Of a stretch of 64,000 nucleotides of DNA, positions 27,245 through 36,380 are shown in pieces. Source of the stretch: Halomonas organivorans (GTDB lineage: Bacteria; Pseudomonadota; Gammaproteobacteria; Pseudomonadales; Halomonadaceae); NCBI RefSeq assembly GCF_014192055.1, contig NZ_JACHXM010000001.1, forward strand, positions 1-64,000, given 5' to 3'. The number at the start of each line of letters is the position of its first letter. Position 1 is the first letter of the stretch. A program made the translations under genes and the position numbers. The notes under the pieces are model-generated. The model ran no database searches. It saw only the letters and a list, made by a program, of their open reading frames with translations, and was not told the origin of the DNA.

Positions 27245-28705
27245 ATGACGGACATGACCGACCAAGAGCTGGAAATCCGGCACATCGATCCGCGGCTCTA
27301 CAACGACGACCTGGCCCCGATCAAGAAGGGCGATCGCAGCTGGGGCTGGTTCGAGATCTTCAACGTGTGGTCGAACGACATCCAGAGCCTGTTCGGCTAC
27401 ACCCTGGCGGCCTCGCTGTTCATCTCCTATGGCCTCAACGGCTGGGCGGTGATGGCGGCGATCATCCTCGCCGGCTTCGTGGTGATGGGGCTGGTCAATC
27501 TCTCCGGCCGACCCAGCGTCAAGTACGGCGTCCCCTTCCCGGTGATGATCCGCGCCAGCATGGGCGTGCACGGCGCCAACTTCCCGGCCATGCTGCGCGC
27601 CATCATCGGCATCTTCTGGTATGGCGTTCAGACCTATTTCGCCTCCACCGCCGTGGCACTGCTGATCACCTCGCTGTTCGGCGATCCTGGCGGCAGCTGG
27701 CTCGGCATGTCGCCGGTAGGGTGGCTGTCGTTCGTGATCGTGTGGGTGTTCCAGATGGCGCTGTTCTGGGCCGGCATCGAGCGCATCAAGCACTTCCTCA
27801 ACTGGGCCGGGCCGCTGGTCTACGTGGTGATGGTCGCGCTGATGCTCATCGTCTGGTTCAAGGCCGGCAGCGACCTGCTGCCCGCAGTGAACACCATCTT
27901 CAGCGGCCAGAGCGACTACCAGGGCAGCGCGATCGGTGCCTTCCTGGCGATCACCGGCACCATGATCGCCTACTTCGCCGCCGTGGTGATCAACTTCGGC
28001 GACTTCTCGCGCTTCGTGAAGAGCGAGCGCGACATGAAGCTCGGCAACCTGCTGGGGCTGCCGCTCAACGTGGCCTTCTTCTCGTTCATCGCGCTGATCA
28101 TCACCGCCGGCACCCTGGCACTGTTCGGCGAGACGCTGACCAACCCCTCCGACATCATCGCGCGGGTCGACTCGTTGCCGCTGACGCTGATCGCGGCGAT
28201 CACCTTCTTCGCCGCCACGGTGGGCATCAACCTGGTCGCCAACTTCATTCCCCCGGCCTACGACCTGGCCAACCTCTTTCCAAGCAAGATCAGCTTTCGC
28301 ATCGGCGGGCTGATCACTGCACTGGTGGCTTTCGTGGTCGGGGCCATGTGGGTCGCGGTGATCAGCCAGATCGGGATCGCCGGCTTCGTCAACGCCCTGG
28401 GCGCCATCATCGCCCCCTTCTACGGCATCATCGTGGTGGACTATTACCTGGTGAGGCGCCAGCGCCTGAACATCCAGGACATGTTCTCCGCTGCACCGGA
28501 CGGCGCCTATCACTACGTGAAGGGCTGGAACAAGCGCGCCATCGGCGCCTTCGCGCTGGCCGCGCTGTTCTCGATCTCCTCGGTATGGGTGCCGGCGCTG
28601 GAGGCGCTTGGCGGCTATGCCTGGCTGATCGGCGCCGGCCTCGGCGGGCTCTTCTACTTCCTGCTGATGCGCACCCAGTCCCAGGCGCTTCCCGAACAGG
28701 GCTGA
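27245..28705 (+). CDS. Second NCS1-family permease (uracil/hydantoin/allantoin-like)
   Basis: 486-residue NCS1 transporter, clearly divergent from its neighbour. The N-terminus IKKGDRSWGWFEIFNVWSND is the classical start of this family, followed by SVKYGVPFPVMIRASMGVHG, IFWYGVQTYFAST, NFGDFSRFVKS and FYGIIVVDYYLVRRQRL. Shine-Dalgarno AAGGCC is weak. Two NCS1 genes in tandem suggest uptake of two related cyclic ureides or nucleobases. It is followed by an rpiR regulator gene on the same strand, with a long palindrome between. Confidence 0.92.
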   Translation: MTDMTDQELEIRHIDPRLYNDDLAPIKKGDRSWGWFEIFNVWSNDIQSLFGYTLAASLFISYGLNGWAVMAAIILAGFVVMGLVNLSGRPSVKYGVPFPVMIRASMGVHGANFPAMLRAIIGIFWYGVQTYFASTAVALLITSLFGDPGGSWLGMSPVGWLSFVIVWVFQMALFWAGIERIKHFLNWAGPLVYVVMVALMLIVWFKAGSDLLPAVNTIFSGQSDYQGSAIGAFLAITGTMIAYFAAVVINFGDFSRFVKSERDMKLGNLLGLPLNVAFFSFIALIITAGTLALFGETLTNPSDIIARVDSLPLTLIAAITFFAATVGINLVANFIPPAYDLANLFPSKISFRIGGLITALVAFVVGAMWVAVISQIGIAGFVNALGAIIAPFYGIIVVDYYLVRRQRLNIQDMFSAAPDGAYHYVKGWNKRAIGAFALAALFSISSVWVPALEALGGYAWLIGAGLGGLFYFLLMRTQSQALPEQG

Positions 28706-28752
28706 CGCCCGGGAACATCGCTACCTCCGCCACCGAGTCGGTTCCACGCCCC

Positions 28753-28788
28753 GCATGGCCGCTGAAATCATAATTTCAGCGGCCATGC
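28753..28788. promoter_or_regulatory. Perfect 16-bp palindrome upstream of rpiR
   Basis: Arms 28753-28768 and 28773-28788 are perfectly complementary around CATA. The centre reads TGAAATCATAATTTCA, a GAAA/TTTC dyad like the one at 20936. It can act as a terminator for the preceding permease gene and, through its centre, as an autoregulatory operator for the RpiR protein. The second role is inference. Confidence 0.6.
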
Positions 28789-28871
28789 ATCTATGGTAGC
28801 GTTTCGATGATGGGATCTGCCGTGCCCGCGGCACGCGATCGTCTCCCCAAGGCCAGCCAGAGGACCCGGTG

Positions 28872-29747
28872 ATGTCCGGCTCTCATCCCCAGACCAAGGA
28901 AAGGCCCCGCTCCCTCGAGGCCCGAATCCAGGAGCACCTGCCGGAGCTGCCCTCCAGCGAGCGCAAGCTCGCCGAGCTGATCCTCGACTTTCCCGGCGAG
29001 CTTTCCGCCTATAACGCCACGGAGCTGGCCAAGCTGGCCGGCGTCTCCAAGGCGGCCGCCTCGAGGCTGTTCAAGCGCCTGGGGTTTCGCAACTTCGAGC
29101 AGGCCCGCCGCCTGGTCCGCGATATCAAGCAGTGGGGCTCACCCATCTACCTGCACGAGCGTCAGCAGGACTCGTCTCCCCTGCCCTCCGAGAAGCAGGC
29201 CTTCCTCGACGATCATGTCACCGCGCTGACGCGCACCTTCGACCAGCTCTCCGCCGCGGACATCGAGGCCGCCCTGCAGCGCATCGTCGACGCCAGGCGC
29301 ATCTGGCTGGTCGGCTATCGCAACAGCTATTTCATGGCCGCCTATGCCCGCTGGCAGTTCATCCAGTTCCGGCCCCGCGTCGACCTGCTGCCCCATCCGG
29401 GCGAGACCCTCGGCGAGCACGTCACCGAATTCGCGCCGGACGACCTGCTGATCGCGGTGGGCATGCGCCGGCGTGTGCCGGAGCTCGACCGCGTGATGCA
29501 GGCCGCCCAAGAACGCGACATGCCGGTGCTCTACATCACCGACTCGCTGGCCGGCGACAAGCCCTTCGCCACCTGGACCCTGCGCTGCGACATCTCCAGC
29601 AGCTTCCTCTTCCACAGCTACGTGGGACCCATGGGGCTGATCCACTACCTGAGCGTGCAGGCCGTGCGACTGACCGGCAAAGCGGGACGCCTGCGCCTCG
29701 AGGACATCGAGATCGCCCACGAGAAGATGCGCGATTTCGACGACTGA
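28872..29747 (+). CDS. MurR/RpiR-family transcriptional regulator
   Basis: 291-residue regulator: N-terminal helix-turn-helix with LPSSERKLAELILDFPGELS and ELAKLAGVSKAAASRLFKRLGF (about residues 30-75), then a sugar-isomerase (SIS) effector domain with IWLVGYRNSYFMAAY and DLLIAVGMRRRVPELDRV. ATG 28872 is eight bases after AGAGGA; a GTG lies one codon earlier. RpiR proteins in purine clusters sense pathway intermediates; here a glyoxylate-level or ureide intermediate is plausible. It is the best candidate for the TGGAAA-N3-TTTCCA sites before gcl, yfcC/allA and glcD (inference). Confidence 0.92.
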   Translation: MSGSHPQTKERPRSLEARIQEHLPELPSSERKLAELILDFPGELSAYNATELAKLAGVSKAAASRLFKRLGFRNFEQARRLVRDIKQWGSPIYLHERQQDSSPLPSEKQAFLDDHVTALTRTFDQLSAADIEAALQRIVDARRIWLVGYRNSYFMAAYARWQFIQFRPRVDLLPHPGETLGEHVTEFAPDDLLIAVGMRRRVPELDRVMQAAQERDMPVLYITDSLAGDKPFATWTLRCDISSSFLFHSYVGPMGLIHYLSVQAVRLTGKAGRLRLEDIEIAHEKMRDFDD

Positions 29748-29863
29748 CTGAACGTGCAACCCCCCAGCCACGGCACCTGTCACAAGATACTGGCAGGGTA
29801 ACGGCGTATCGCCGGGGCGACTGCGCCGCCGGCACTGACCTCAGCGGGGAGGGTCGCCCGGGC

Positions 29864-30604
29864 TCAGCCCGAGAAGATCTCGTACAGGTCGGGGGCTTCG
29901 CTCTCTTCCTCGTGGATCGACAGCGAGGCCTCGATGGCCTTGAGGTGGCGGCTCATGAAGGCGCGGGCACGCTCCCCGTCGCCGCCCTCCAGATAGCCGA
30001 GCAGGTCATCGTGGTCGTGGGACTCGCAACCCAGGTGGCCGGCGTTGCCGTAGACGGCGAGGATCAACGAGGAGCGCGAGCACAGCTGCTCGACGAAGGC
30101 CGCCAGGGTAGCGTTGCCCGAGATGTGCGCCAGGCGCCCGTGGAAGGCGGCGGACAGCTTGATGGCGGTGCTCTGCTCGCCGGCCTTGAGCGCCTGGCGT
30201 TCGCGTCGCGCCATGTCGCGCAGGGCCTCGAGGTCGGCGGCGGTGATGCGCCGCGCCACTTCCGGCATCAGACCGCACTCGACCATCTGGCGAGCATCGA
30301 AGACATCCTTGGCTTCGTCGGCGGTGGGGCGCGTCACGCTGGCGCCTCGCCGCGGCGTGAGGGTGACCAGCTGCTCCAGGGCCAGGCGCTGCAGGATCTT
30401 GCGGATGCCGGTGCGGCTGATGCCAAAGACCTCCGACAGGGCATCCTCGCGCAGCCGCGCGCCGGGCTTGAGGCGATGCTCGATGATGGCATCGCTGATC
30501 GACCGGTGGATCGCCTCGTGGCGCTCGGCTCCGTCTCCGTTCTTTCCGGGGCGGCCGCCGCCCGGGGCGGGCTTGCGCTCGGTATCGACCTGACGCTGGT
30601 TCAT
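29864..30604 (-). CDS. GntR-family (FCD) regulator of purine catabolism, candidate master regulator
   Basis: 246-residue GntR/FCD protein. The winged helix has HEAIHRSISDAIIEHRLKPG and EDALSEVFGISRTGIRKILQ; note Gly in place of the usual Pro in SRTPLR. The FCD domain follows with VFDARQMVECGLMPEVARR, HGRLAHISGN and SHDHDDLLGYLEGGD. ATG 30604 follows AGGAG, though the spacing is long. TTGTATACGC lies 37 bp upstream of its start, so it is probably autoregulated, and the same core sits before the uraH/uraD, NCS2, puuE, racemase and gcl promoters. It is downstream of uraH-puuD and may be in that operon. Confidence 0.92.
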   Translation of the reverse strand: MNQRQVDTERKPAPGGGRPGKNGDGAERHEAIHRSISDAIIEHRLKPGARLREDALSEVFGISRTGIRKILQRLALEQLVTLTPRRGASVTRPTADEAKDVFDARQMVECGLMPEVARRITAADLEALRDMARRERQALKAGEQSTAIKLSAAFHGRLAHISGNATLAAFVEQLCSRSSLILAVYGNAGHLGCESHDHDDLLGYLEGGDGERARAFMSRHLKAIEASLSIHEEESEAPDLYEIFSG

Positions 30605-30640
30605 GGGCAGCACATCTCCTGAAAACCCTTCTCGGCGATA

Positions 30641-30650
30641 TTGTATACGC
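30641..30650 (-). promoter_or_regulatory. GTATAC-core operator before gntR (29864-30604)
   Basis: TTGTATACGC in the 117-bp gap between puuD and gntR, 37 bp before the gntR start. It supports autoregulation by the encoded repressor. Confidence 0.6.
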
Positions 30651-30721
30651 TTTCCCGCTAGAAACACGACCGCCGCCCTCCGAAGGCGGAGGGCGGCGGC
30701 AAGATGGGAGCGAGGCCGGGC

Positions 30722-31978
30722 TCAGGGGGTCCAGCTGGCGACCCGCTGGCGCTCCTCGTCGGTCATCTGGGTCAGGTTGCCAAGCGGCATGTAACCGCTC
30801 GCGATCACCTGCTTGACCTGGTCGGCCTGGCGCAGCAGCTGATCCTCGGTCTCGAGGATCACGCCGGCCGGAGCCGCCGTGAAGCCCTGATGCTCGGGGT
30901 TCTGGGCATGGCAGGACACGCAGCGCTGCTCGATGATGGCATGGATCTCGCCTACCGAACCGGCAGCGGCAACCGTGTCGTCACTGGCCGCGGCCGCCTC
31001 GCCGCTGGCCGCGGGAGCCTCGGTGCTGGCCGTGGCCACGCCGTTGTTGTTCGACGGCGCACCGATCCACACCGCCACCAGGATCAGCGCCACGCCGGCG
31101 GCCGGATAGGCCGGCTTGGTGTGACCGGCATGCATCAGCACGAAGAACTGACGGATCAGCGCACCGGCGAAGATGAACAGCACCATGATCAGCCAGGACA
31201 GCTCATGGGTGTAGGTGAAGGAGTAGTGGTTGCTGAGCATCAGCAGCACCACCGGCAGCGTGAAGTAGGTGTTGTGCACCGAACGCTGCTTGCCGCGCTT
31301 GCCATCGATGGGGTTCGGCGTCTCGCCGGCCTTCATCGCCTTCACCATGCGCCGCTGACCGGGGATGATCCAGAAGAACACGTTGGCGGACATGGCGGTA
31401 GCCATCACCGCACCGGTGAGCAGGAAGGCCGCCCGGCCGGCAAAGATGTGGGTGCTCAGGTAGGCGACCACTACCATCAGCACCGCCACGCCGATGCTCA
31501 GGATGCCGTCACGCTCCATGTTGGGGCTGATGCGCTTGCACATCTCGTTGTAGACGACCCAGCCACCGAGCAGGAACACCAGGGCCACCGCATTGGCCTG
31601 CCAGCCGCTCAGGTTGGCGGCCCATTCCCAGGAGCTGTTCGGATTGACCAGATAGAAGCTGGGATTGGCCATGTACAGCAGCATGAACAGCCCGAAACCG
31701 GACAGCCAGGTGGTGTAGGCCTTCCAGAACGACCAGTGCAGGTCTTCGGGCAGCTTTTCGGGGGCACTGGCGTACTTCTGATTATGATAGAAGCCGCCGC
31801 CGTGCACGGCCCACATCTCTCCGAACACGCCCTTGTTCTTGTCCTCGGCCGCCTTCGGCGGACGCAGGCCGTTGTCGAGCATCACGAAATAGATCGACTC
31901 GCCGATCCAGGCCACGGCGGCGATCACATGCAGCCACCTCAGCAGGAGGTTGGCGAAATCCAGGAAATAGGCTTCCAT
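30722..31978 (-). CDS. puuD: Membrane urate oxidase with cytochrome c domain
   Basis: Oxidises urate to 5-hydroxyisourate and passes electrons to a cytochrome chain. The 418 residues form about eight to nine transmembrane helices (opening LLRWLHVIAAVAWIGESIYF; later HNTYFTLPVVLLMLSNHYSF), a long Ala-rich linker at about 313-341, and a C-terminal cytochrome c domain with CVSCH (353-357) and probable axial Met397 (GYMPLGN). This is the full PuuD architecture. It is downstream of uraH on the same strand, separated by a REP-like palindrome. Confidence 0.95.
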   Translation of the reverse strand: MEAYFLDFANLLLRWLHVIAAVAWIGESIYFVMLDNGLRPPKAAEDKNKGVFGEMWAVHGGGFYHNQKYASAPEKLPEDLHWSFWKAYTTWLSGFGLFMLLYMANPSFYLVNPNSSWEWAANLSGWQANAVALVFLLGGWVVYNEMCKRISPNMERDGILSIGVAVLMVVVAYLSTHIFAGRAAFLLTGAVMATAMSANVFFWIIPGQRRMVKAMKAGETPNPIDGKRGKQRSVHNTYFTLPVVLLMLSNHYSFTYTHELSWLIMVLFIFAGALIRQFFVLMHAGHTKPAYPAAGVALILVAVWIGAPSNNNGVATASTEAPAASGEAAAASDDTVAAAGSVGEIHAIIEQRCVSCHAQNPEHQGFTAAPAGVILETEDQLLRQADQVKQVIASGYMPLGNLTQMTDEERQRVASWTP

Positions 31979-32030
31979 CGGTCAGGCCTCGTTGGAATTA
32001 TGCAATTGTTGTCTCGATTCGAGCGCTACA

Positions 32031-32185
32031 GAAAACGGCTGATTTATGTCGCGCGCGAAGGAAGGCTGGTCGCCGCCGGATCGCAGTCACCGGAATGTAG
32101 CCTGCTACATGAGCATGACGACGGTCCAACGCTTCGGAACCGCCGGCGGCCAGGATGCCGAGCGCAGCCATAAATCAGCGTTTTC
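32031..32185. repeat. REP-like imperfect palindrome, about 155 bp
   Basis: Left arm GAAAACGGCTGATTTATG (32031-32048) pairs with CATAAATCAGCGTTTTC (32169-32185) with one bulge. The centre has ATGTAGcctgCTACATGAGCAT. The layout parallels the element at 8554-8676 (TTTAC/GTAAA centre followed by ATGAGCA). It abuts the uraH stop codon and separates uraH from puuD. Confidence 0.65.
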
Positions 32186-32542
32186 TCAGCTGCCGCGGTA
32201 GGTGGAGTAGCTGTAGGGCGACAGCAGCAGCGGTACGTGATAGTGCTGGCCCGCGTCGGCGACCCCGAAACGCAGCGGAATCACGTCGAGGAAACGCGGC
32301 TTGTCCGCGGCGACGCCGCGACGATCCAGGTATTCGCCGGCATGGAAGACCAGCTCATACTCGCCGACGGTGAAGGCCTCTCCCTCCAGGATCGGCGCAT
32401 CGCAGCGGCCGTCGTCGTTGGTCACGACCTCGGTGAGCCGCTGGCGCTCGCCGCCCTCCAGGCGATAGACCTCGATACGGATGCCCTCGCCCGGCAGGCC
32501 GAGGGCGGTATCCAGCACGTGAGTGGTGAGGTAGCCCATCAT
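32186..32542 (-). CDS. uraH: 5-hydroxyisourate hydrolase
   Basis: Transthyretin-related enzyme that converts 5-hydroxyisourate to OHCU. The 118 residues include the N-terminal signature [14 protein letters not shown], with the active-site histidine, the central arginine-containing region, and the diagnostic C-terminal tetrapeptide YRGS. AGAGGAGAAG precedes two tandem ATG codons (32542 and 32539); either could be used. It is divergent from uraD, with a GTATAC-type operator between them. Confidence 0.97.
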   Translation of the reverse strand: MMGYLTTHVLDTALGLPGEGIRIEVYRLEGGERQRLTEVVTNDDGRCDAPILEGEAFTVGEYELVFHAGEYLDRRGVAADKPRFLDVIPLRFGVADAGQHYHVPLLLSPYSYSTYRGS

Positions 32543-32667
32543 CTTCTCCTCTTGTCATCGGTGCCCGGCGAGACGCCGGCGGGAGTGTCATCACGGTCGA
32601 CGCGCCTTTGAGCGCCGCCCTATAGGAACAGTTTTAGCTTTTAATAGAGTACATTTCAAAGACTTTA

Positions 32668-32677
32668 TTGTATACAG
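32668..32677. promoter_or_regulatory. GTATAC-core operator between uraH and uraD
   Basis: TTGTATACAG in the AT-rich part of the 189-bp divergent spacer, 54 bp before uraD and 125 bp before uraH. Fits joint control of both urate-branch operons. Confidence 0.65.
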
Positions 32678-32731
32678 TTTTATCGCTATCCTGACGGTAT
32701 CGAGGCAAACACGCACCAAGGAGTCCTTCCC

Positions 32732-33256
32732 ATGACCACCAAGACGCTTTCTCCCCGGCCCAGCCAGCTGGACCAGTCCGCCTTCGTCGAGCGCTTCGGC
32801 GATATCTACGAACACTCCCCCTGGGTGGCCGAACTGGCCTGGCAGCGCGGCCTCTCGGCCGAACAGGACAGCCCCGAAGGACTGGCCGCGGCCATGGGGC
32901 GCGAGCTCAGCGAAGCCGACCCGGAACGCCAGCTGGAGGTGATCCGCGCTCACCCGGACCTCGCCGGCAAGGCCGCCATCGCCGGCGAACTCACCGACGA
33001 CTCCACCAAGGAGCAGGCCGGCGCCGGGCTGGACCAGTGCACCCCCGAAGAGATGGCACGCTTCGAACGCCTCAACGCCGCCTACAAGGAGCGCTTCGGC
33101 TTTCCCTTCGTGATGGCGGTCAAGGGTAACGATCGACACGATATCCTCGCCGCCTTCGAGACCCGGCTGAGCAACGAACCGGCCGAGGAACGCCGCACCG
33201 CCATCGAGCAGATCAACCGCATCGCCGCCTTCCGCCTGGAAGAGCGCGCCGCCTGA
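32732..33256 (+). CDS. uraD: OHCU decarboxylase
   Basis: 2-oxo-4-hydroxy-4-carboxy-5-ureidoimidazoline decarboxylase, giving (S)-allantoin. The 174 residues carry the catalytic histidine H74 in RAHPDLAGKAA and the downstream FGFPFVMAVKG segment typical of UraD. The start ATG 32732 follows AAGGAG. It is transcribed alone and ends in a strong terminator. Confidence 0.96.
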   Translation: MTTKTLSPRPSQLDQSAFVERFGDIYEHSPWVAELAWQRGLSAEQDSPEGLAAAMGRELSEADPERQLEVIRAHPDLAGKAAIAGELTDDSTKEQAGAGLDQCTPEEMARFERLNAAYKERFGFPFVMAVKGNDRHDILAAFETRLSNEPAEERRTAIEQINRIAAFRLEERAA

Positions 33257-33278
33257 TCGCGCGTCGCCGCGAATAACG

Positions 33279-33315
33279 CCAAAGCGCTGCCGGGAGACCC
33301 CGGCAGCGCTTTTTT
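33279..33315 (+). terminator. Rho-independent terminator after uraD
   Basis: Long stem AAGCGCTGCCGGG pairing with CCCGGCAGCGCTT and continuing into a T-run. Coordinates are good to about one base. Confidence 0.85.
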
Positions 33316-33386
33316 CATGTCACGCGGCTGCATGTTCCGCGTGAAGGCTTGAATGCCGCGGGGCGGGCGAGTGCCCGCCCCGGCCC

Positions 33387-34793
33387 TCATTTCTCGGCCT
33401 GCAGACCGCTCTGGTTGGTCGCCTCGGCATCCGCCTCGGCAATCTCCTCGCGTTCACGGGCCTCGTCCGCCAGCGTCTTGCGTGGCAGCACCAGATTGAG
33501 CACGAAGGCGGTGATCGCGGCGACCACGATAGGCGCCCCGCCGATCACGTTCTGCAGGGTCTCCGGGAACTGGGCGATGGCCGAAGGCACCGCCGAGATC
33601 CCCAGGCTAAGCGCCAGGGCCAGCCCGACGATGGTCATGTTGCGGGCCGACATTTCATCCTTGGTCAGCAGTTGGATGCCGGTCATGGTGATCATCCCGA
33701 ACACCGTGATGGTGGCGCCGCCGAGTACCGGATAAGGGATGGTGGTCATGATGGCCCCGAACTTGGGGCTGAGACCGGCCAGCAGCATGAAGATCCCGGC
33801 AATGGCCAGGACATAGCGGCTGATCACCTTGGTCATCGCCACGATGCCCACGTTCTGGCTGAAGGTGGAGGTGGGCAGGGCGCCAAAGAAGGCACTCACC
33901 GCCGTGGTCAGCCCGTTACCGAGCAGGCCACCGGTCAGTTCCCTGGTCTTCAGCTCGCGGTTCATGCCGGCCACACTGGTCGCCGAGAGGTCACCGATGG
34001 TCTGCACGGAATTGATCACGCAGATCACCACCAGCGAGACGATGGCGGCCGAATGGAACTCCATCTCGAAGGGCATCACCCGAGGCACGGCGATCCACTC
34101 GGCGCTGGCCACGGAGCTGAAGTCGACCATGCCAAGCGGCAGCGCGATCAGGTAGCCGACCAGGATGCCGACGATGATCGCCGAGAGCTTGACCACGCCC
34201 TTGCCGAACTGCGAGGCCAGCAGCACGGTGACCAGGGTCACCAGGCCCACGCCCCAGTTCTGCAGCTCGCCGAAGTGGGGAGCATTCACGTTGCCGCTGC
34301 CGGCGATGTAGCGGATGGCGATGTCATACAGCGACAGGCCGATGACCAGCACCACCGTGCCTGCCACCACCGGCGGAAAGAGATGGCGAATGTACTGGAT
34401 GAAGTAGCCCACCACCATCATCGTGATGCCGCCGATCAGCTGGGCGCCGAGGATGCCCTCGATGCCGAACTGGCCGCCCACGGCGATCAGCGTCGGGACA
34501 TAGGCAAAGCCCACGCCGAAGATCGCCGGCAGCCGGGCACCGAATTTCCAGACGCCGTAGAGATGGAACAGCGTGCAGATCCCCGAGGCCAGCACGGCGA
34601 TCTGAATCAGCAGCAGCTTCTCCTGCGGCGTGGAGCCCACCACGCCGGCAATGATGATGGGCGGCGTGATCACGCCCGCGATCATCGCCAGCACGTGTTG
34701 GAGGGAGATCGGCAAGGCCTTCAGGAAGGGTGGCTTGCCATGGAAATCGAATATCGAGGTGTTGTTGACGTTGGTCTGCATGATTTCGGCCAT
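33387..34793 (-). CDS. NCS2-family xanthine/uric acid permease
   Basis: 468-residue nucleobase:cation symporter-2. Family features are QHVLAMIAGVITPPIIIAG in the first helix, GVGFAYVPTLIAVGGQFG, the signature helix with FGALPTSTFSQNVGIVAMTK, and GMITMTGIQLL. The NVG motif (QNVG) in the signature is typical of xanthine/urate carriers. ATG 34793 gives the normal length, but neither it nor ATG 34781 has a good Shine-Dalgarno. GTATAC-type sites lie upstream. It brings in urate or xanthine for PuuD and its upstream enzymes. Confidence 0.9.
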   Translation of the reverse strand: MAEIMQTNVNNTSIFDFHGKPPFLKALPISLQHVLAMIAGVITPPIIIAGVVGSTPQEKLLLIQIAVLASGICTLFHLYGVWKFGARLPAIFGVGFAYVPTLIAVGGQFGIEGILGAQLIGGITMMVVGYFIQYIRHLFPPVVAGTVVLVIGLSLYDIAIRYIAGSGNVNAPHFGELQNWGVGLVTLVTVLLASQFGKGVVKLSAIIVGILVGYLIALPLGMVDFSSVASAEWIAVPRVMPFEMEFHSAAIVSLVVICVINSVQTIGDLSATSVAGMNRELKTRELTGGLLGNGLTTAVSAFFGALPTSTFSQNVGIVAMTKVISRYVLAIAGIFMLLAGLSPKFGAIMTTIPYPVLGGATITVFGMITMTGIQLLTKDEMSARNMTIVGLALALSLGISAVPSAIAQFPETLQNVIGGAPIVVAAITAFVLNLVLPRKTLADEAREREEIAEADAEATNQSGLQAEK

Positions 34794-34953
34794 TGGATGT
34801 GGTGTTGTTGTGGCGTCTTGCTCGCCCGGCATGCACGCACCGGGGAGCGGGGATCCCGTGGGTGTCCATCGCGGACAGCCGGCCTCGTCGGGTGGGTCCC
34901 GGCCGTCTCGTGAACGGCTGGCGGTTATGGTTGTGTCTCGAAGCCCATCCTTA

Positions 34954-35010
34954 TTGGATACAATGAGACCGGAATCCTTGAAGCACAATAATGGAGCATC
35001 ATGTATACAA
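34954..35010. promoter_or_regulatory. Operators between NCS2 permease and phosphoribosyltransferase
   Basis: TTGGATACAA (34954-34963, one change from consensus) and ATGTATACAA (35001-35010), 47 bp apart, in the 293-bp divergent spacer 34794-35086. No gene was seen there. The distance from the permease start implies a long leader of about 150 bp. Confidence 0.6.
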
Positions 35011-35086
35011 TCAAGACATCCATCCGATCCGTTTTCCCGGGATCTGAACTAGACTCAAGGCAGTGAGGCGACGCAAGGAGCGATCC

Positions 35087-35710
35087 ATGTTCCGCGACCG
35101 CCGGGATGCTGCCCAGCAGCTGGCGCGACGACTCGAACACCTGAAGGGCACCCGTCCCTTGATCCTTGCCATCCCCCGCGGCGGGGTGCCCATGGCACGA
35201 CTGATCGCCGACGAGCTGGAGGGCGATCTCGATGTGGTGCTGGTACGCAAGCTGGGGGCTCCGGGCAATCCGGAGTACGCCATCGGCGCGGTGGGCGAAG
35301 AGGATCGGGTACAGCTGGAACCGGCGGCACATCACTACGACGAAGATGACATCGCACGAGAAGTCGAAGCTCAGCAGGCGCGTCTCGCCGAGCGCCGGCG
35401 GCGATATACTCCGGTGCGTGCACCGATCGATCCGGCAGGCCGCATCGTGGTGATCGTGGACGACGGCAGCGCCACCGGTGCCACCATGGCCATGGCCCTG
35501 ACCAGTCTGCGACCGCGACGTCCGGCGCTGCTGATCGCCGCGCTCGGCGCCGCGCCCCCGGAGACGATATCGCGTCTGAAGCCGCTCGCCGACGAGGTGG
35601 TCTGCCTGCTGACGACGGCAAACTTCAGCGCCGTCGGCCAGTTCTACGCCGACTTCGGCCAGGTCAGCGACGACGAGGTCGTACGCCTGCTGGGCACCGA
35701 GCACGGCTGA
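35087..35710 (+). CDS. Phosphoribosyltransferase-family protein
   Basis: 207-residue type I phosphoribosyltransferase-fold protein. The PRPP-binding loop is VIVDDGSATGATM (about 123-135), and the N-terminal half has LAIPRGGVPMARLIADEL and VLVRKLGAPGNPEYAIGAVG. The family includes stand-alone proteins of unclear substrate; some are fused to dienelactone-hydrolase-like domains. Purine salvage is possible because the gene shares an operator-bearing promoter with an NCS2 permease, but this is inference. ATG 35087 follows AAGGAG. Confidence 0.85.
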   Translation: MFRDRRDAAQQLARRLEHLKGTRPLILAIPRGGVPMARLIADELEGDLDVVLVRKLGAPGNPEYAIGAVGEEDRVQLEPAAHHYDEDDIAREVEAQQARLAERRRRYTPVRAPIDPAGRIVVIVDDGSATGATMAMALTSLRPRRPALLIAALGAAPPETISRLKPLADEVVCLLTTANFSAVGQFYADFGQVSDDEVVRLLGTEHG

Positions 35711-35798
35711 GCCGGCAGTCGACCTCCCACAAAAAAGGGCCACCGCCTCACGGCGATGACCCCAAAGGCCCGGCAATGGGCCCCTTGCCTGACGTGTC

Positions 35799-36149
35799 TC
35801 AGGAAGTGCCGGCCGCCTTCATTTGACCTTCGACCAGCTTCTGACTCTTCTGCACGTAATCCTGGCCCAGGCTCATCAAGGTCTCGGCATCCGACTTCAT
35901 TCGCTCGCCGAGCGACTTCATCGTCTGCTGCTGGCCGTCCAGAGCCTTCTGGAAGTCCTCGACCCCTTTGACCGACAGCCAACTGCGCGCCTGTGCCAGC
36001 GTCGCCTCGGAAAGCGACTCGGCGACGCCGAACTGGGCAGCCACCAGCTTCTCGGCGGTCTCCAGGTTGAGGGCGCCGTAGGCCCGGAGCGGGGTAACGA
36101 ACATGGATGCGAACTGCTCGCCGGTCTTGGCGGTCGCGGTCTTGGTCAT
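35799..36149 (-). CDS. Phasin-family protein
   Basis: 116-residue, mostly helical, glutamine/lysine-rich protein with the phasin pattern: FVTPLRAYGALNLETAEKLVAAQFG, then SLSEATLAQARSWLSV, and an amphipathic C-terminal helix. Phasins coat polyhydroxyalkanoate granules. ATG 36149 follows GGAGGTG. Upstream, GCTGC (36192) and GCAGC (36208) form a dyad that resembles a PhaR-type operator, but this is weak. The 231-bp gap up to the glutathione transferase gene holds nothing else recognisable. Confidence 0.85.
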   Translation of the reverse strand: MTKTATAKTGEQFASMFVTPLRAYGALNLETAEKLVAAQFGVAESLSEATLAQARSWLSVKGVEDFQKALDGQQQTMKSLGERMKSDAETLMSLGQDYVQKSQKLVEGQMKAAGTS

Positions 36150-36380
36150 GGCACACCTCCAGTGGAAACGCGCAGCGGACGAATCGTCCGTGCTGCATTG
36201 CAACATAGCAGCCGTTTTTGTGCACCGCAACATTGACGTTCGCCCCTCCCACTATTGAGGTCAGCCCCTTGGCTATCAGCCATTCGCTTGCAAAGTCGGC
36301 GAGCGAAATCCAGGACCGGGCTCACGCTCGAGCCAATAACCAACGCCATGCGCCGAGCGCAGACGATGCTCCACCCGAGC

